Of a stretch of 64,000 nt of DNA, positions 61,924-64,000 are shown in pieces (position 1 is the stretch's first letter; each line of letters begins with the position of its first letter). Source of the DNA: VGMD01 sp964552055 (GTDB lineage: Bacteria > Chlamydiota > Chlamydiia > Chlamydiales > 2-12-FULL-49-11); contig CAZKFL010000006.1 of assembly GCA_964552055.1 (NCBI GenBank), positions 1 through 64,000 of the forward strand. Direction: 5' to 3'. The position numbers and the translations under genes are program-made. Below the pieces are notes generated by a model. The model was not told the origin of the DNA. It was given only the letters and a program-made list of their open reading frames with translations, and did not search any database.

Positions 61924-63588
61924 TTGGAAAAAGTGGTACTTGTTTGTGAAGAAATCCGGTTGCAGGGAGTTCCTATTAGCGGGGGAATTGCTATTGGTGT
62001 CATCCAAATATTTCATCACAATGAAGAGTGGATTGTCCCAGAATATGAGATTACCGAAGACGAAATTGAAGATGAAATTGATCGATATAGAAAGGCACTT
62101 TCGGAAAGCAAGAATGACTTAAAAGAGCTTCAGACTCTTTTTCATGATGAAGGGGGAGATGAAGGGGCTACAATTATTGGCGCCCAGATTCAGATGCTCG
62201 AAGACCCCCTTTTAACAGGGGAGATTGAAGATCGAATTAAATCTCTTAAGAAAAATAGCGAAACGGTATTTAAGGGGTTTATTACTGAGTACCTTCAATT
62301 TTTTAATGAAGAGAGCGATCCAGAAGTTCACCAACGGCTTTTAGATGTTAAAGATGTGGCAGCAAGAGTTTTGAAACATCTCTATCCAGAATGGACAGAA
62401 TATGATGAAACAAAATTGCCGCAAAGCATTATTTGTACCTATGAGCTTGTCCCATCCTACACAGCGGAAGCAACACTTGGTGAAGTTCAAGCATTCATTA
62501 CAGAGATTGGCGGTAGTACATCGCATGCAGCTTTAATAGCTAAGGCAAAAGCAATACCCTATGTATCAAATATAAAAATTGATGTTTTAAAAGAGAGCGG
62601 AGGCAGCACTGTCATTGTTGATGGAGATAATGGAAATGTCATTATTAATCCTTCTAAGGCAACAACAAACATGTATCGAAACAAACAGCGTGGACAAAGT
62701 GTACGTTTTGATGTGATGAAAGAAGAAGATGGCGATGTTAAAACACTCGATGGCACGGTTATTGATGTTCAAGCTAATGTTGAAAATTTAGCTGATTTAG
62801 ATCTTTTAAAACGTGCAAAAATAAAAAAAATAGGACTTGTTCGTTCTGAATTTCTCTACTTACGAAAAGAGCTCGAAACAGTTAGTGAGAATCAGCAGTA
62901 TCAACTCTATAAAAAACTCATTCAGCTTGCTGGGAACATGGAGATTGTATTCCGAGTTTTTGATATCGGAAGCGATAAAAAACTCCTATCTGGAAGTAAT
63001 CATGAACCCAATCCTGCCCTTGGCGAGCGCTCTATTCGGTTTCTTTTAAAACATAAAAAGTTTTTCTCGACCCAACTGCGTGCAATTTTGCGAGCTAGTA
63101 GCTACGGGAAAGTACATCTTATGCTCCCTCTTGTAACTGATATTGAGGAGCTTATCGAGGCAAAGGCTCATATTTATAAAGAGCGATTAAAATTAGAAGA
63201 GGAGGGATATGACGTCCAGAAGAACCTCTCTATAGGCTGTATGGTCGAAGTGCCTGCATTTGTTATCATGTGTGATCATATGGTTAAAGAGTGTGATTTT
63301 CTCTCCATTGGCACAAATGATCTGATTCAATACACACTTGCCGTAGATAGATCTAACCCTCTTACTAGCGATCGCTATGGAGAGGCTCATCCAAGCATTT
63401 TACGCATGATTGAGCATGTTGTTAAAGTAGGCCACGGAGCTAACATTCCTGTAAGCATCTGCGGAGAAATTGCCTCGAATCCTCTTCACACAAAAAAGCT
63501 CCTAGAGCTAGGTTGCAGAGCACTTTCCTGTGCACCTCGGTATATCCCGGCCATTAAACGCGCCATCAGGGCAATCTCATTAGAGTAA
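61924..63588 (+). CDS. ptsI: PTS enzyme I
   Basis: PEP-protein phosphotransferase, the first step of the phosphorelay to HPr. It has 554 aa from TTG 61924; GTG 61933 is an alternative and no ATG is in frame nearby. The N-terminus GVPISGGIAIG is the typical opening. The phosphorylated His is in EIGGSTSHAALIAKA (near residue 200). The PEP-binding barrel shows GLVRSEFLYL, RVFDIGSDK, GERSIRFLL, MLPLVTDIEEL and GTNDLIQYTLAVDRSN, and ends with the catalytic Cys in PVSICGE. No clear ribosome site precedes it. Spacing suggests an operon with hprK. Confidence 0.93.
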   Translation: MEKVVLVCEEIRLQGVPISGGIAIGVIQIFHHNEEWIVPEYEITEDEIEDEIDRYRKALSESKNDLKELQTLFHDEGGDEGATIIGAQIQMLEDPLLTGEIEDRIKSLKKNSETVFKGFITEYLQFFNEESDPEVHQRLLDVKDVAARVLKHLYPEWTEYDETKLPQSIICTYELVPSYTAEATLGEVQAFITEIGGSTSHAALIAKAKAIPYVSNIKIDVLKESGGSTVIVDGDNGNVIINPSKATTNMYRNKQRGQSVRFDVMKEEDGDVKTLDGTVIDVQANVENLADLDLLKRAKIKKIGLVRSEFLYLRKELETVSENQQYQLYKKLIQLAGNMEIVFRVFDIGSDKKLLSGSNHEPNPALGERSIRFLLKHKKFFSTQLRAILRASSYGKVHLMLPLVTDIEELIEAKAHIYKERLKLEEEGYDVQKNLSIGCMVEVPAFVIMCDHMVKECDFLSIGTNDLIQYTLAVDRSNPLTSDRYGEAHPSILRMIEHVVKVGHGANIPVSICGEIASNPLHTKKLLELGCRALSCAPRYIPAIKRAIRAISLE

Positions 63589-63606
63589 AACTTTGTTAAA
63601 ATAATT

Positions 63607-63902
63607 GGCAGTGCAATAGAAGTTAGGCTCTAAGATCTTTTAAATTAAATCCGGTTACGGTTACGGGAATGGCTGCTGTTTCACGCAGTTGATCAAATAA
63701 TAATCGTGTTTTTGGTAGCAGGCGCGAGAGCAGCCATCCTTTTGGATTCCCGCATCGTAGAATGCGGTCTCGAGAGTCGTAACCGTAACCGCCTGCGTAA
63801 CCGTAACCGGTTTTAACTTCTTAAAAACTATATATACTCGTGATACAAAAATAGTGAATTTTCGATTGTTTAATTTTATAGCCTAACTTTTATTGCACCG
63901 CA
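63607..63902. mobile_element. MITE, family D, copy 2 (about 296 bp, target duplication)
   Basis: Terminal inverted repeats: the left starts GGCAGTGCAATAGAAGTTAG; the right, reversed, starts GCGGTGCAATAAAAGTTAG. AAAATAATT is present directly before (63598-63606) and after (63902-63910). With the last base of the element degenerate, the duplication is 8 bp, as for copy 1. The interior matches copy 1 (GGCTGCTGTTTCACGCAGTT, TCGTAACCG arms), but the left arm lacks one CAGGCGGTTACG unit. The remaining 63911-64000 shows no gene before the window ends. Confidence 0.88.
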
Positions 63903-64000
63903 AAATAATTATTATATCTTTTTAATAATATACTGCTCGTGATTCAAAACTTGGTTTTTTCTGCGTCATAAATCCCCATCTTTAAATTTGTCTCGGGCTT

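Noticed and set aside
61880..62122. An HPr (ptsH) gene between hprK and ptsI
   Set aside because: The 80-codon frame here overlaps the start of ptsI in another frame and has no HPr motif around a phosphorylated histidine.

Overview
The window reads as a chromosomal segment of a chlamydia-related bacterium (phylum Chlamydiota, probably outside the genus Chlamydia). Four blocks keep gene orders I know from Chlamydia trachomatis: mraZ/rsmH/ftsL-like/pbp3/murE/amiA (CT268-CT272 region); gnd/lepA/ATP-ADP translocase/CT066-like/ytgABCD/dxr/rseP (CT063-CT072); hrcA/grpE/dnaK (CT394-CT396); and P-type ATPase/CT728-like/serS (CT727-CT729), followed further on by walJ and ftsK (CT738/CT739). ATP/ADP translocases and the YtgC-YtgR permease-repressor fusion are strong lineage markers. 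The DNA is AT-rich by eye. A run of 10 N at 41173-41182 and two single-base frameshifts show that it comes from a draft scaffold.

Layout. 1-6.1 kb: division and peptidoglycan cluster headed by MraZ with its binding boxes. 6.1-14.5 kb: tRNA-Arg, gnd, lepA and two tandem nucleotide translocases. 14.6-19.8 kb: an Mrp-DUF971 fusion, then the iron/manganese ABC importer ytgABCD with its built-in repressor. 19.8-23.8 kb: a small transposon-like element, dxr and rseP. 23.8-32.3 kb: accessory region with a large haemagglutinin-type exoprotein, a two-gene block of unknown function lying between inverted repeats, umuDC, a secreted NagZ-like hydrolase and a low-complexity orphan. 32.5-40.4 kb: dnaK-grpE-hrcA, an orphan, and the large NAD-glutamate dehydrogenase. 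40.4-44.6 kb: four glycosyl- or methyltransferase-type genes, three of which begin with Sec signal peptides. 44.6-48.6 kb: metal export pair and serS. 48.7-56.6 kb: UPF0158-like gene, alpha/beta hydrolase, walJ, ftsK, tRNA-His and a duplicated-domain orphan. 56.9-63.6 kb: MFS transporter, comEC, type II NADH dehydrogenase, hprK and ptsI.

How the genes fit together. AmiA, PBP3, MurE, FtsK and the NagZ-like enzyme serve septal peptidoglycan synthesis and turnover. The translocases, the MFS carrier and YtgABCD draw nucleotides, solutes and metal from the host. The SPC-type P1B ATPase plus a VIT-like membrane protein probably dispose of excess metal. HrcA, HprK and YtgR are the visible regulators.

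The most notable non-genic content is four families of intergenic palindromic repeats. One is a convincing MITE, with terminal inverted repeats of about 22 bp and 8-bp target duplications, present at 19853-20169 and 63607-63902; the first copy supplies the stop codon of a neighbouring gene. Another family sits between mrp and ytgA and appears to have replaced the region carrying the ytgA start. The best candidate for an undescribed system is the signal-peptide-bearing transferase cluster at 40.5-44.6 kb.
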